Shown here one piece after another: positions 24,784 through 32,776 of a DNA stretch of 64,000 bases. The DNA is taken from positions 186,001-250,000 of the forward strand of contig NZ_JAJUWT010000003.1 of NCBI RefSeq assembly GCF_021390395.1. Reading direction: 5' to 3'. The stretch's first letter is position 1. Every line of letters starts with the position of its first letter. The position numbers were made by a program, and so were the translations under genes. This DNA comes from Saccharothrix sp. S26. Lineage in GTDB: Bacteria > Actinomycetota > Actinomycetes > Mycobacteriales > Pseudonocardiaceae. The notes below the pieces were generated by a model, which worked only from the letters and a program-made list of their open reading frames with translations, was not told where the DNA came from and made no database searches.

Positions 24784-26007
24784 GTGCTCCGTGTCCTGGC
24801 CGCCGTGGCCCTGGTCGCCGCGGCCGTCGTGGTCGGCGCGCTGCTGCCCGACGACCGGGTCCACGCCCCCGCCCCGCCGTTGTTCGCGCACTGGCTGCCG
24901 CACGTCGGCATCGGCACGCCGATGGCGGTCCTGGTGGCGTTGTCGGCGGTCGTGTGGGGTCCGGGCCTGGCCGGGCGGCTGTCCTGGCGGGTGGCGCTGG
25001 GCGCGGGTTACGCGACCGCCGTGGCGTGGACCTTCTCGCTGGCCCTGGTGGACGGCTGGGAACGCGGTTTCGCGGGCCGGCTGACCACCGAGCACGAGTA
25101 CCTGCACGAAGTGCCGGGCGTGACGGACGTCGGCGCGATGCTGCGCGGGTTCTCCTCCCGCATCCTCGACTACCAGCCCGACTCGTGGACCACGCACGTC
25201 TCCGCGCACCCGCCGGGCGCGTTCCTGGTGTTCATCGGGCTGGACCGGGTCGGCCTGGCCGGCGGCGCGTGGGCCTCGGCGTTCGTGGTGCTGGTCGGCG
25301 CGTTGACCGCGGTCGCGGTGCCGGTGACGGTGCGCGCGCACGTGTCCGAGGAGCACGCGCGGGCCGTGCTGCCGTTCGTGGCGCTGTTCCCCGGCGCGGT
25401 GTGGATGGGCGTGTCGGGCGACGGGCTGTTCGCGGGCGTGGCGGCCTGCGGGATCGCGCTGCTGGCCACTCGACATGGGCTCGCGGGCGGCGTGGTGCTC
25501 GGCTTCGCCGTGTTCCTGTCGTACGGGCTGGTGCTGATCGGAGTGCTCGCCTTGGTCGTGCTGTTGTTCCACCCTTCGGGGCGCGACTGGCGGCGGATCG
25601 GTGTGGCCGTGCTGGGCGCGTCGGCCGTGGTGGCGGTGTTCGCGGTGCTGGGCTTCTGGTGGTTGGACGGCTACCACCTGGTCGTCGAGCGGTACTACCA
25701 GGGCATCGCCACGCCCCGCGCCTACGGTTACTGGGTGTGGGCCGACCTGGCCGCCGCCGTGTTCGCCTGCGGTCTCGCGCCGTTCGCGGCCCGGTGGCGC
25801 GGGGGTGCGGTCACACTGGCGGCAGCGGCGGCGGTGGCGATCCTGGCCGCCGACCTGTCCGGGTTGAGCAAGGCCGAGGTGGAACGGATCTGGCTGCCGT
25901 TCACCGTGTGGCTGGTCGTGCTCGTGCCGGACCGGCGGCGGACGTGGCTGGCGGCGCAAGCGGTGACCGCGCTCGCGGTCAACCACCTCCTGTTGACCAA
26001 CTGGTGA
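24784..26007 (+). CDS. Polytopic membrane protein, GT-C (GT39-like) glycosyltransferase candidate
   Basis: About 407 aa with ten or more membrane helices. After helix 3 an exterior loop holds RLTTEHEYLHEVPGVTDVGAM and THVSAHPPGAFLVFIGLDRVG. The HPPG-type loop is typical of GT-C enzymes that move sugars from polyprenyl phosphate onto acceptors outside the cell. Overall similarity to Pmt is weak, so this assignment is moderate. GTG 24784 is used; ATG 24736 would add 16 residues. It is divergent from the GT2 operon and is followed after 9 nt by a two-component system, with which it probably forms one transcript. Confidence 0.75.
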   Translation: MLRVLAAVALVAAAVVVGALLPDDRVHAPAPPLFAHWLPHVGIGTPMAVLVALSAVVWGPGLAGRLSWRVALGAGYATAVAWTFSLALVDGWERGFAGRLTTEHEYLHEVPGVTDVGAMLRGFSSRILDYQPDSWTTHVSAHPPGAFLVFIGLDRVGLAGGAWASAFVVLVGALTAVAVPVTVRAHVSEEHARAVLPFVALFPGAVWMGVSGDGLFAGVAACGIALLATRHGLAGGVVLGFAVFLSYGLVLIGVLALVVLLFHPSGRDWRRIGVAVLGASAVVAVFAVLGFWWLDGYHLVVERYYQGIATPRAYGYWVWADLAAAVFACGLAPFAARWRGGAVTLAAAAAVAILAADLSGLSKAEVERIWLPFTVWLVVLVPDRRRTWLAAQAVTALAVNHLLLTNW

Positions 26008-26016
26008 GGCGCGGAC

Positions 26017-26712
26017 ATGGGTGAGACGACCGGGCGGGTCCTCGTCGTGGACGACGACGTGACCGTGCGCGACGTGGTGCGCCGGTACCTGGAACTGGCC
26101 GGGTACGAGGTGGACCTCGTGGGCGACGGCGAGAGCGCGTTGCGGCGGTTCGCCGAGCACGAACCCGACCTGGTGGTGCTGGACCTGATGCTGCCGGGCG
26201 TGGACGGGCTGGAGGTGTGCCGGCGGCTGCGGGTGCGCAGCGCCGTGCCGGTGGTGATGCTGACCGCGTTGGGCGAGGAGGAGGACCGGATCGCCGGGCT
26301 CCAGCTCGGCGCGGACGACTACGTCACCAAGCCGTTCAGCCCGCGTGAGCTGGCGTTGCGGGTGACGTCGGTGCTGCGCCGGTCGCGGGTGGCGGCGGCG
26401 CGGTCGTCGTCGGTGCTGACCGACGGCGGGCTGCGGGTGGACGTGGGGGCGCGGTCGGCGTGGCTGGACGGGCGGGAGCTGTCGCTGACCACGCGCGAGT
26501 TCGACCTGCTGGTGTTCTTCCTGACCAACCCGGGCACCGCGTTCAGCCGCACCGAGCTGCTGTCGCGGGTGTGGGGCTGGGAGTTCGGCGACCAGTCCAC
26601 CGTGACCGTCCACGTGCGACGGTTGCGGGAGAAGGTGGAGCCCGACCCGGCGCGGCCGGTGCGGATCGCCACCGTGTGGGGTGTCGGCTACCGGTACGAC
26701 GGCGGTGCGTGA
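26017..26712 (+). CDS. OmpR/PhoB-family response regulator
   Basis: A 231-aa regulator. The receiver domain has [11 protein letters not shown]56 in [13 protein letters not shown], the Thr in [11 protein letters not shown] and the Lys in [20 protein letters not shown]. The winged-helix domain has [36 protein letters not shown] and [35 protein letters not shown]. Its stop overlaps the start of the kinase gene (TGATG). It likely senses and controls the flanking glycosyltransferase/molybdoenzyme module. Confidence 0.92.
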   Translation: MGETTGRVLVVDDDVTVRDVVRRYLELAGYEVDLVGDGESALRRFAEHEPDLVVLDLMLPGVDGLEVCRRLRVRSAVPVVMLTALGEEEDRIAGLQLGADDYVTKPFSPRELALRVTSVLRRSRVAAARSSSVLTDGGLRVDVGARSAWLDGRELSLTTREFDLLVFFLTNPGTAFSRTELLSRVWGWEFGDQSTVTVHVRRLREKVEPDPARPVRIATVWGVGYRYDGGA

Positions 26713-27731
26713 TGCTGGTCGAGATCTACCACATCCTGCCCTACGCGGTGCTGTTCTCGCTGCCGCTGGCGCTGCTCGGGGCGGTGGTGCTGCGGCGGCT
26801 GTCCTCCGGGTCGCTGGCCAGGGCGCTGACCGTGCTGGCGATCGTGCCGGTGGTGGCGACCATCGGCGGCGTGCTCGCGGTGAGCGGGTTCATGTTCACC
26901 CCGATCCTCACCACGACCGTGCTGGTGTGCCTGCTGGTGGCGCTGGTGACGGTGCCGACGGCGGTGCTGCTGGGGCGGGCGCTGGCGCGGCGCAGCGTGT
27001 GGGAGAGCGAGGCGCGGGCCCGCGAACGGGCCGCCGAGGCGTCCCGGCGCGAGCTGGTGGCGTGGATCAGCCACGACCTGCGCACGCCGCTGGCCGGGAT
27101 CCGGGCGATGGCCGAGGCGCTGGCGGACGGCGTGGTGTCGCGGCGCGACGAGGTCGCCGAGTACGCGGGGCGGATCTCCACCGAGGCGGAGGCGCTGTCG
27201 GGGATGGTGGACGACCTGTTCGAGCTGTCCCGCATCACGGCGGGCGCGCTGCGGCTGACGTTGTCGGAGGTGCCGCTGGCGGACGTGGTCAGCGAGGTGG
27301 TGGCGGCGGAGAGCCCGGTGGCCTCGCGCAAGGGCGTGCGGCTGCGGGCGGACGCGGCGACGTGGCCGGTGGTGCTGGGCAGCGACCCGGAGCTGGCCCG
27401 GGTGGTGCGCAACCTGCTGTCCAACGCGATCCGCCACACCCCGCCGGACGGCACGGTCGCCGTGCGGGTGGACGTGGACGGCTCGTCGGCGTTGCTGCGC
27501 GTGGACGACGGGTGCGGCGGCATCCCGGAAGCCGACCTGCCCAGGGTGTTCGACGTGGCGTTCCGCGGCGCGCCGCACCGCCAACCCGTCGGCGGCGGGC
27601 TGGGCCTGGCGATCGCGCGCGGCCTGGTGGAGGCGCACCAGGGCACGATCGACGCCCGCAACCACGGGCGCGGCTGCCGGTTCGAGGTGCGGCTGCCGCT
27701 CAGCGCAGCGGGTCCGTTGCGAACTGCTTGA
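26712..27731 (+). CDS. Membrane sensor histidine kinase
   Basis: A 339-aa kinase with three short membrane helices at about residues 9-29, 38-59 and 64-88 and almost no extracytoplasmic domain, so it probably senses the membrane itself or an interacting protein. The HisKA has H121 ([22 protein letters not shown]). The ATPase domain has [13 protein letters not shown] (N box), [20 protein letters not shown] and [18 protein letters not shown]. It starts at ATG 26712 and is co-translated with the regulator. Its last 32 nt overlap the 3' end of the convergent epimerase gene. Confidence 0.9.
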   Translation: MLVEIYHILPYAVLFSLPLALLGAVVLRRLSSGSLARALTVLAIVPVVATIGGVLAVSGFMFTPILTTTVLVCLLVALVTVPTAVLLGRALARRSVWESEARARERAAEASRRELVAWISHDLRTPLAGIRAMAEALADGVVSRRDEVAEYAGRISTEAEALSGMVDDLFELSRITAGALRLTLSEVPLADVVSEVVAAESPVASRKGVRLRADAATWPVVLGSDPELARVVRNLLSNAIRHTPPDGTVAVRVDVDGSSALLRVDDGCGGIPEADLPRVFDVAFRGAPHRQPVGGGLGLAIARGLVEAHQGTIDARNHGRGCRFEVRLPLSAAGPLRTA

Positions 27732-28719
27732 CCCCGGTCGCGAAGGGCGTCGCGGCGCGGAAGCCGAGCAGGTCGCGGGCCAGGGCGGGGTCGGCGACGA
27801 CGTGCCGGACGTCCGCCGGCCGCGCGCCGCCGACGACCCGGGGCTGGGGGCCGCCGCACGCCCGCGCCAGGTGGGTGGCCAGCTCGCCGACGGTGTGCGG
27901 CTCGCCCGAGCAGATGTTGAGCGCGGTGAACGTGCCGGGCGCGGCCGGTCGTGCCAGGGCCAGCACGTTGGCCCGCGCGACGTCCGTGACGTGCACGAAG
28001 TCGCGGCGCTGGTGGCCGTCTTCGAGGACGGTGGGCGCTTCGCCGCGTTCGAGCGCGCTGCGGAACAGGCTCGCCACGCCCGCGTACGGGGTGTTCTTCG
28101 GCATCCTCGGGCCGTACACGTTGTGGTAGCGCAGCGCCCACACCGCGCCGCCCGTCTGGCGGGCCCAGGCGGCCGCGTAGTGCTCCTGGGCGAGCTTGCT
28201 CGCGGCGTAGGTGCTGCGGGGGTCCAGCGGGGCGTCCTCGGGGACCGGGCGCGGTTCCAGGGGGCTGCCGCAGTGCGGGCACAGCGGTTCGTAGCGGCCC
28301 TGGTCGAGGTCGGCCCGGCGGCGTGGCTCGGCCCGGACGACGCCGTGCTCGGCGCACTCGTAGCGGCCCTCGCCGTAGACCACCATCGAGGACGCCATGA
28401 CCAGGTGCTTGACGCCCCGCTCGTGCATGGCGGCGAGCAGCACGGCGGTGCCGAGGTCGTTGGTGCGGGCGTAGAGGGGCGCGTCGGACGGGTCGAGGCC
28501 GTGGCCGACCACGGCGGCCTGGTGGCAGACGACTTCCACTCCTTCGAGGAGCTTCTTCACCGTGTCGAGGTCCGTGACGTCGGTCGCGCCCGGTGGGCGG
28601 TCGCGGTGGGCCTGGGGGAGGTAGGCGTCGAGCACCACGACGTCGTGGCCTTGGTCGGTCAGTTGGTCGGCGACGTGTGAGCCGATGAACCCGGCACCGC
28701 CGGTGAGGAGAACGCGCAC
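27700..28719 (-). CDS. NAD-dependent epimerase/dehydratase with zinc-ribbon insert
   Basis: A 339-aa extended SDR. It has [15 protein letters not shown] (NAD binding), [12 protein letters not shown], the active-site S110-S111 region [11 protein letters not shown], and Y171-AAS-K175. An unusual insert between them carries C122, H125, C147 and C150 (ECAEHG ... LCPHCG), a likely metal-binding ribbon. The rest is typical of UDP-sugar 4-epimerases ([46 protein letters not shown]). The GTG at 28719 begins the Rossmann motif. Its product, probably a nucleotide sugar, would feed the nearby transferases. It converges on the kinase gene with a 32-nt overlap. Confidence 0.87.
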   Translation of the reverse strand: MRVLLTGGAGFIGSHVADQLTDQGHDVVVLDAYLPQAHRDRPPGATDVTDLDTVKKLLEGVEVVCHQAAVVGHGLDPSDAPLYARTNDLGTAVLLAAMHERGVKHLVMASSMVVYGEGRYECAEHGVVRAEPRRRADLDQGRYEPLCPHCGSPLEPRPVPEDAPLDPRSTYAASKLAQEHYAAAWARQTGGAVWALRYHNVYGPRMPKNTPYAGVASLFRSALERGEAPTVLEDGHQRRDFVHVTDVARANVLALARPAAPGTFTALNICSGEPHTVGELATHLARACGGPQPRVVGGARPADVRHVVADPALARDLLGFRAATPFATGVKQFATDPLR

Positions 28720-28814
28720 GTCACCGACGTTAGGGGCGGGTCGGCGGGATCGGGCGGGGCGACAGCGTGACGTCACGGAACCGTCAGATCCTCCGATTGG
28801 CTACGGTGACGCTC

Positions 28815-29315
28815 ATGGAACGCAACGCGCAGCGACTGGGACGTGCCCTTGTCGTGATCGTGGACGACCGGGTGGCGCACGGTGAGCACGACGACAGCAC
28901 AGGACCGCTGGTCACCGAGTTGCTGGAGGAAGCAGGGTTCATCGTCGACGGCACGGTCGCGGTGGAGGGCGAGGTCGTGGGCATCCGCGCCGCTCTGAAC
29001 ACCGCGGTGATCGGTGGTGTCGACCTGGTCGTCACCGTGGGCGGCACCGGCGTGTCGCCGCGCGACGTCACACCGGACGCGACCCAAGGCGTCCTCGACC
29101 GGCCGATCAGCGGCATCGCCGAGGCGCTCCGGGCTTCGGGGCTGGCGGCCGGTGCGGTCGACGCGGGCATCTCGCGGGGGTTGGTCGGGGTGTCCGGCAG
29201 CACCCTCGTGGTGAACCTGGCCGGGTCGCGGTCGGCGGTGCGCGACGGCATGGCGACGTTGTCGGCACTGGTCCCGTACGTGATCGAGCAGCTCTCGGGA
29301 CTGGACGAGGCATGA
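28815..29315 (+). CDS. moaB2: MoaB/Mog-family molybdenum cofactor protein
   Basis: A 166-aa MoCF-fold protein: GRALVVIVDDRVAHGEHDDSTGPLVTELLEEAGF, and the hallmark LVVTVGGTGVSPRDVTPDAT, then AGISRGLVGVSGSTLVVNLAGS. This family adenylylates or binds molybdopterin. In mycobacteria the homologue moaB2 lies beside pepD and mscL, as it does here in order. The open frame starts at 28767 but ATG 28815 matches the family N-terminus. It overlaps the next small gene by 4 nt. The molybdoenzyme at 21673 is a possible customer. Confidence 0.88.
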   Translation: MERNAQRLGRALVVIVDDRVAHGEHDDSTGPLVTELLEEAGFIVDGTVAVEGEVVGIRAALNTAVIGGVDLVVTVGGTGVSPRDVTPDATQGVLDRPISGIAEALRASGLAAGAVDAGISRGLVGVSGSTLVVNLAGSRSAVRDGMATLSALVPYVIEQLSGLDEA

Positions 29316-29500
29316 CCGAACCGGCTGACGACGCCGCCGCTCCCGCCTCCGCCTCGGCCGCGGAGGAGGCGGCGCGGCGTCGTCGGCTGGCGGAGGTGTT
29401 CGGCGACGTGCTGCCGGAGTCCTCGTCGGACGACCCGCGCCCGACCGGCCGCGACGACCGGTGGTACGAGGAGAACCGCCCACCGCACCACGGCGGCTGA
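29312..29500 (+). CDS. Small conserved acidic protein of unknown function
   Basis: A 62-aa protein, coupled to moaB2 by an ATGA overlap. The N-terminal half is Ala/Glu/Arg-rich helix (AAEEAARRRRLAEVFGDVLPESSSDD), and it ends in DRWYEENRPPHHGG. I recall similar small proteins downstream of moaB-type genes in actinomycetes, but the function is unknown. The C-terminal W-Y-x-x-N-R-P-P-H-H motif is the notable feature. Confidence 0.72.
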   Translation: MTEPADDAAAPASASAAEEAARRRRLAEVFGDVLPESSSDDPRPTGRDDRWYEENRPPHHGG

Positions 29501-29513
29501 CCGCGGGCGTCGT

Positions 29514-29529
29514 GCCCGGGTGACCGGGC
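29514..29529. terminator. Short hairpin between convergent small gene and mscL
   Basis: GCCCGG / CCGGGC around a GTGA loop lies in the 74-nt gap between the moaB2 operon and mscL. It is a modest stem; terminator function is inferred from the convergent setting. Confidence 0.4.
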
Positions 29530-29574
29530 TCTGCCGACCAGGCCCGGCCACCTCCGCCGTCCGTTGGCCGCGGG

Positions 29575-29976
29575 TCAGTCCTGGCGCTGGCGCTGCTGTG
29601 CGGCGAGCAGGTCGCGGATCTCCTTGAGCAGCTCGACGTCGGTGGGCTCGGCGGGACCGGGCTCCTGGCCGCGCTTGCGGCGCTCCTTCAGCTTGTTCAT
29701 CGGCAGCACGAAGATGAAGTAGACGATCGCGGCCACGATCAGGAAGTTGATCACCGCCGTGATGATCGCGCCGAAGTCCACGACGGTCTTGTCGCTGCTG
29801 CCGAGCTGCACGGCCAGGCCGTTGACGTTGTTGCCGCCGAACAACGCGATGATCGGGTTGATCAGGTTCGTGGTGAACGCGGTGACGATGGCCGTGAACG
29901 CCGCACCGATCACGACCGCCACCGCGAGATCGATCACGTTGCCGCGCATGAGGAAGTCCTTGAAGCCCTTGATCAC
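29575..29976 (-). CDS. mscL: Large-conductance mechanosensitive channel MscL
   Basis: A 133-aa channel: IKGFKDFLMRGNVIDLAVAVVIGAAFTAIVTAFTTNLI (amphipathic N-helix and pore TM1), TM2 AIITAVINFLIVAAIVYFIFVLPMN, and a charged C-terminal helix bundle (KLKERRKRG ... DVELLKEIRDLLAAQ). It forms a pentamer that opens under membrane tension during osmotic downshock. GGAGG lies 8 nt before the GTG at 29976; the open frame upstream runs through the octamer repeats and is spurious. The long region upstream holds a 15-bp hairpin and the repeat array. Confidence 0.95.
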   Translation of the reverse strand: MIKGFKDFLMRGNVIDLAVAVVIGAAFTAIVTAFTTNLINPIIALFGGNNVNGLAVQLGSSDKTVVDFGAIITAVINFLIVAAIVYFIFVLPMNKLKERRKRGQEPGPAEPTDVELLKEIRDLLAAQQRQRQD

Positions 29977-30005
29977 GTCCGGCTCCTCCGTTCGGGGGTA
30001 TTTAG

Positions 30006-30042
30006 GTGGGGGCGGAGCGGAGGGTAACCGCTCCGCGCCCAC
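30006..30042. promoter_or_regulatory. 15-bp hairpin upstream of mscL
   Basis: A stem of 15 bp with one mismatch (arms 30006-30020 and 30028-30042, core CGGAGCGG / CCGCTCCG) and loop AGGGTAA begins 30 nt before the mscL start. It may end transcripts coming from the right or act in the mscL leader. The stretch 30043-30394 shows no gene or other structure that I can support. Confidence 0.5.
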
Positions 30043-30394
30043 CCGGTGACGCTCCGGGTACGTGTGTCGCGCCCACCACCCAGCCCAACCCCTCCGCCGG
30101 CCCCCGAAAACCCGCAAATCCCTGCCACCTGGCAGCGGGCCCTCATCCGCCCGCTGGTGCTGTGCGGTCTGTGATGACCTGGCAGGGCCGCATCGGCTGT
30201 GCGGGGTCCGGCTCGCAGCGGCTCCCCATCCGGGGTCCAAGGCCGGCCTCTGCGGGTTGCCGCTTGCGGTTGGCGGCTGCCGGGGCCCTGGACCTGCGAC
30301 GAGCTGACCGCAGGGCTTGCGGACCGGCAGGGCCGCGGGTGCGAGGGCTGGAGGTTGCTGGATCGCCGGTGGGGCCGCAGAGCGGCAGGCTCCA

Positions 30395-31042
30395 CACCGC
30401 CGGACCGCCGCACCGCCGCACCGCCGGACCGCCGGACCGCCGGACCGCCGGACCGCCGGACCGCCGGACCGCCGGACCGCCGGACCGCCGGACCGCCGGA
30501 CCGCCGCACCGCCGCACCGCCGCACCGCCGCACCGCCGCACTGCCGGACTGCCGGACTGCCGGACTGCCGGACTGCCGGACCGCCGGACCGCCGGACCGC
30601 CGGACCGCCGGACCGCCGGACTGCCGCACCGCCGGACCGCCGGACTGCCGGACCGCCGCATTGCCGGACCGCCGGACCGCCGGACCGCCGAACTGTCGGA
30701 CCGTCGCATTGCCGCGCTGCCGCATTGCCGGGCCGCCGGGCTGCCGCATTGCCGCATTGCCGGGCTGCCGGACCGCCGGACTACCGGACCGCCGGGTTGC
30801 CGCATTGCCGCATTGCCGGGTCGCCGGGTCGCCGGACTGCCGGGTCGCCGCATTGCCGGACCGCCGGGCTGCCGGGCTGCCGGGCTGCCGCATTGCCGCA
30901 TTGCCGCATTGCCGGACTGCCGGATCGCCGGACTGCCGGGTCGCCGCATTGCCGGATCGCCGGACCGCCGGGCTGCCGCATTGCCGGACCGCCGGACTAC
31001 CGGACTGCCGCATTGCCGGACTGCCGCACCGCCGGGTTGCCG
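30395..31042. repeat. Array of 81 in-phase degenerate 8-bp tandem repeats
   Basis: 648 nt consist of 81 contiguous octamers, with the phase holding at every point checked along the array and no indel found. The consensus is [C/G][A/G][C/T][C/T]GCCG. Common units are GACCGCCG, CACCGCCG, GACTGCCG, CATTGCCG, GGCTGCCG and GGTCGCCG. The left half is mostly GACCGCCG runs; the right half is more mixed. GCCG is nearly constant, with rare GTCG or ACCG. After 31042 the pattern shifts phase and decays. Because 8 is not a multiple of 3, several frames on both strands stay open and give spurious Arg/Pro- or Gly/Ser-rich proteins. It lies in a 1.2-kb gap between mscL and the SAF-domain gene. Confidence 0.95.
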
Positions 31043-31184
31043 GGTGGGCGGTTGCCGGACTGCCGGGCGGGCGGGTCGCGGGGTTGACGGGTCGAGGTCG
31101 GTTGGCTGCTGAACGGCGGTTGTGGGTCGGGTGTCCGGTGGGGGTGCGCGGGGTGCAGGGCGGCAGGCGGCCGGGGGGTGAGGG

Positions 31185-31694
31185 TCAGCGCAGGATCACG
31201 GCCACCGGGCCGGCCAGGGTTTCGGCGGCCAGGCGGTGGGCGGCGGCACGGTCGGTGGAGAGGACGACCACCTCGCTGGCACGCACGGCCGTCACCGAGG
31301 CGTCCGCGGCCAGCACGGTCGACTCCGCGCCCACGACGTCCACCCGGCTGCCCGGTCGCAGCAGCCCGACCACGCCGGCGTCCGACAGGCGCACGGCCAC
31401 CGAGGCGACAGCCGGGTCCACCGGCCCCAGGCGGGCGTCGGTCAGCGGTTCGCCGGAACGGGCCGCGCTCACCAACACCCGGCCTAACGCGTCACGCTGC
31501 GACACCGCCCCGGCTGGGGACAACGACGGCGGCACGGGCACGACGCGGACGTCGGCCGCACCCAGTGGCACGCCGGGGGCCAGGTCGTGCGCGGCCACCA
31601 CGAGGTCGACCGTCGGGTCGGCCGGCAGCACGGCCACACCCACGGCGACCAGCGCCAACAGGCCCGCGAGGATCCTTCTGAGGTGGAGGAGCAC
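31185..31694 (-). CDS. SAF-domain protein (CpaB/RcpC-like)
   Basis: A 169-aa protein with an N-terminal membrane anchor (ILAGLLALVAVGVAVLP) followed by a SAF domain: VVAAHDLAPGVPLGAADVRVVPVPPS and ALGRVLVSAARSGEPLTDARLG. The second half, RLSDAGVVGLLRPGSRVDVVGAE, matches the CpaB/RcpC core of Flp-pilus assembly proteins. Stand-alone copies are common in actinomycetes without a full tad cluster, as here, so a pilus role is not assured. It starts at GTG 31694. A pair of DnaA-box matches lies 53-80 nt upstream. Confidence 0.82.
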   Translation of the reverse strand: MLLHLRRILAGLLALVAVGVAVLPADPTVDLVVAAHDLAPGVPLGAADVRVVPVPPSLSPAGAVSQRDALGRVLVSAARSGEPLTDARLGPVDPAVASVAVRLSDAGVVGLLRPGSRVDVVGAESTVLAADASVTAVRASEVVVLSTDRAAAHRLAAETLAGPVAVILR

Positions 31695-31746
31695 GGGTCC
31701 GACGCTAGGGACGGCGGTCGCGTCGGGCCAGCGGGAACCCCCGAGC

Positions 31747-31774
31747 TGTGGACAACTCGGGGGCCTGTGGACAA
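31747..31774 (-). promoter_or_regulatory. Two perfect DnaA-box matches 19 bp apart
   Basis: TGTGGACAA (inverse TTGTCCACA, the actinobacterial DnaA consensus) occurs at 31747-31755 and 31766-31774, in the 87-nt gap between the FmdB-like gene and the SAF gene. A third exact copy lies at 32298-32306 inside fthC. All three have the same orientation. DnaA binding is inferred. Confidence 0.5.
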
Positions 31775-31781
31775 CTTCCGA

Positions 31782-32072
31782 TCAGGACGCGGCGGCGGCC
31801 GGTGCGCTGGAGGTCGAGGACGACGTGCTCGACTCCGACTTGGACGTCGAAGACGCCGGAGCAGTCGAAGAAGAAGCGGTCGAAGAGGACGACGACGAGC
31901 GGCTGTCGGTCCGGTAGAACCCGCTGCCCTTGAACACGACACCGACCGCGCCGTACAGCTTGCGCAGCTTGCCGGAGCACTGCGGGCACTCGGTCAACGC
32001 GGAGTCCGAGAAGGACTGCACCGCTTCGAACCGGTGGTCGCACTCGGTGCAGGCGTACTGGTAGGTCGGCAC
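31782..32072 (-). CDS. FmdB-family zinc-ribbon protein with Ser-rich tail
   Basis: A 96-aa protein. The first 40 residues are the FmdB zinc ribbon (PTYQYACTECDHRFEAVQSFSD, LTECPQCSGKLRKLYG) with two CxxC pairs. GVVFKGSGFYRTD follows, then a long Ser/Thr/Ala tail. The mycobacterial counterpart at the same map place, Rv0991c, has been linked to the Hsp70 system; that link is recalled, not shown here. GGAGGG lies 7 nt before the GTG at 32072. It is downstream of fthC on the same strand. Confidence 0.87.
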   Translation of the reverse strand: MPTYQYACTECDHRFEAVQSFSDSALTECPQCSGKLRKLYGAVGVVFKGSGFYRTDSRSSSSSSTASSSTAPASSTSKSESSTSSSTSSAPAAAAS

Positions 32073-32171
32073 TGGGCCCTCCACGAGTCCTGGTTGGCAC
32101 TCCTCCGTCACGAGTGCCAACACCGATGATGCGTCAACCCCCACGGGTGGCGCAAACATCACAGGTCAACG

Positions 32172-32738
32172 TCACAACAACGGCAGTCGCACCAAGCCCC
32201 GACCGGGCGTCAGCACCGCGTCCACCCGCACGTCGTGCGGTTCCGACGGCAACGACGGCACGAACTCCTCGTCCCGCACAAGAGCCACCACCGGACCTGT
32301 GGACAACCTCAACGCCCGGTCGTAGTACCCGCCGCCCTTGCCCAACCGCACCCCGGAGTGGTCCACCGCCAACGCCGGCACCAGCACCAACGCGGCCGAC
32401 CCCACCGCCTCCGCACCCAGCAGCGGCCCCACCGGCTCCCGCAGCCCGAACGCGCCCGCGCGCAACCGCCCGTCGTACCGGGCCCAGTCCAGCCCGTCCC
32501 CGACCACCACCGGCAGCAACACCCGCAGCCCGTGCGACCGCAGCGCCTCCACCATCGTCAACGACCCCGGCTCCACCGCCGAAGCCACGTAAGCGCACAC
32601 CGCCTCACCAGGTGAAACGTCGAAAGCAGCAACGGCGGACAGCACTTCGGCCGCCATCGGGGGCATCACCGCGTTGCGCCGCCCGGCCCGCAGCCGTGTG
32701 CGCAGCGTCGCCTTCCGATCACGTTCACCCGACGTCAT
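32172..32738 (-). CDS. 5-formyltetrahydrofolate cyclo-ligase
   Basis: A 188-aa enzyme that converts 5-formyl-THF to methenyl-THF using ATP. Motifs: KATLRTRLRAGRRN at the N-terminus, AYVASAVEPGSLTMVEALRSHGLRVLLPVV, and the signature LVPALAVDHSGVRLGKGGGYYDRAL, with the family-specific G-x-G-K-G-G-G-Y-Y-D. The length is normal. It is divergent from galU, as in mycobacteria. The ATG at 32738 leaves a 38-nt gap to galU in which both promoters must lie or overlap. Confidence 0.92.
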   Translation of the reverse strand: MTSGERDRKATLRTRLRAGRRNAVMPPMAAEVLSAVAAFDVSPGEAVCAYVASAVEPGSLTMVEALRSHGLRVLLPVVVGDGLDWARYDGRLRAGAFGLREPVGPLLGAEAVGSAALVLVPALAVDHSGVRLGKGGGYYDRALRLSTGPVVALVRDEEFVPSLPSEPHDVRVDAVLTPGRGLVRLPLL

Positions 32739-32776
32739 GGCAGGTCACCCTAAGCGCGCCGTTACGCTCGCAGCCC

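Noticed and set aside
30395-31042. CRISPR array
   Set aside because: Units are 8 bp and contiguous, with no spacers and no cas genes.
31747-31774. Chromosomal origin oriC
   Set aside because: Only two clustered DnaA boxes are present. There is no dnaA, dnaN or gyr neighbourhood and no AT-rich unwinding region.
30006-31917. Long Arg/Pro/Thr- or Gly/Ser/Arg-rich open frames on both strands over the octamer array
   Set aside because: The 8-bp period keeps several frames open by chance. The translations are pure repeat products with no start signals, and they run into real genes in the wrong frame.
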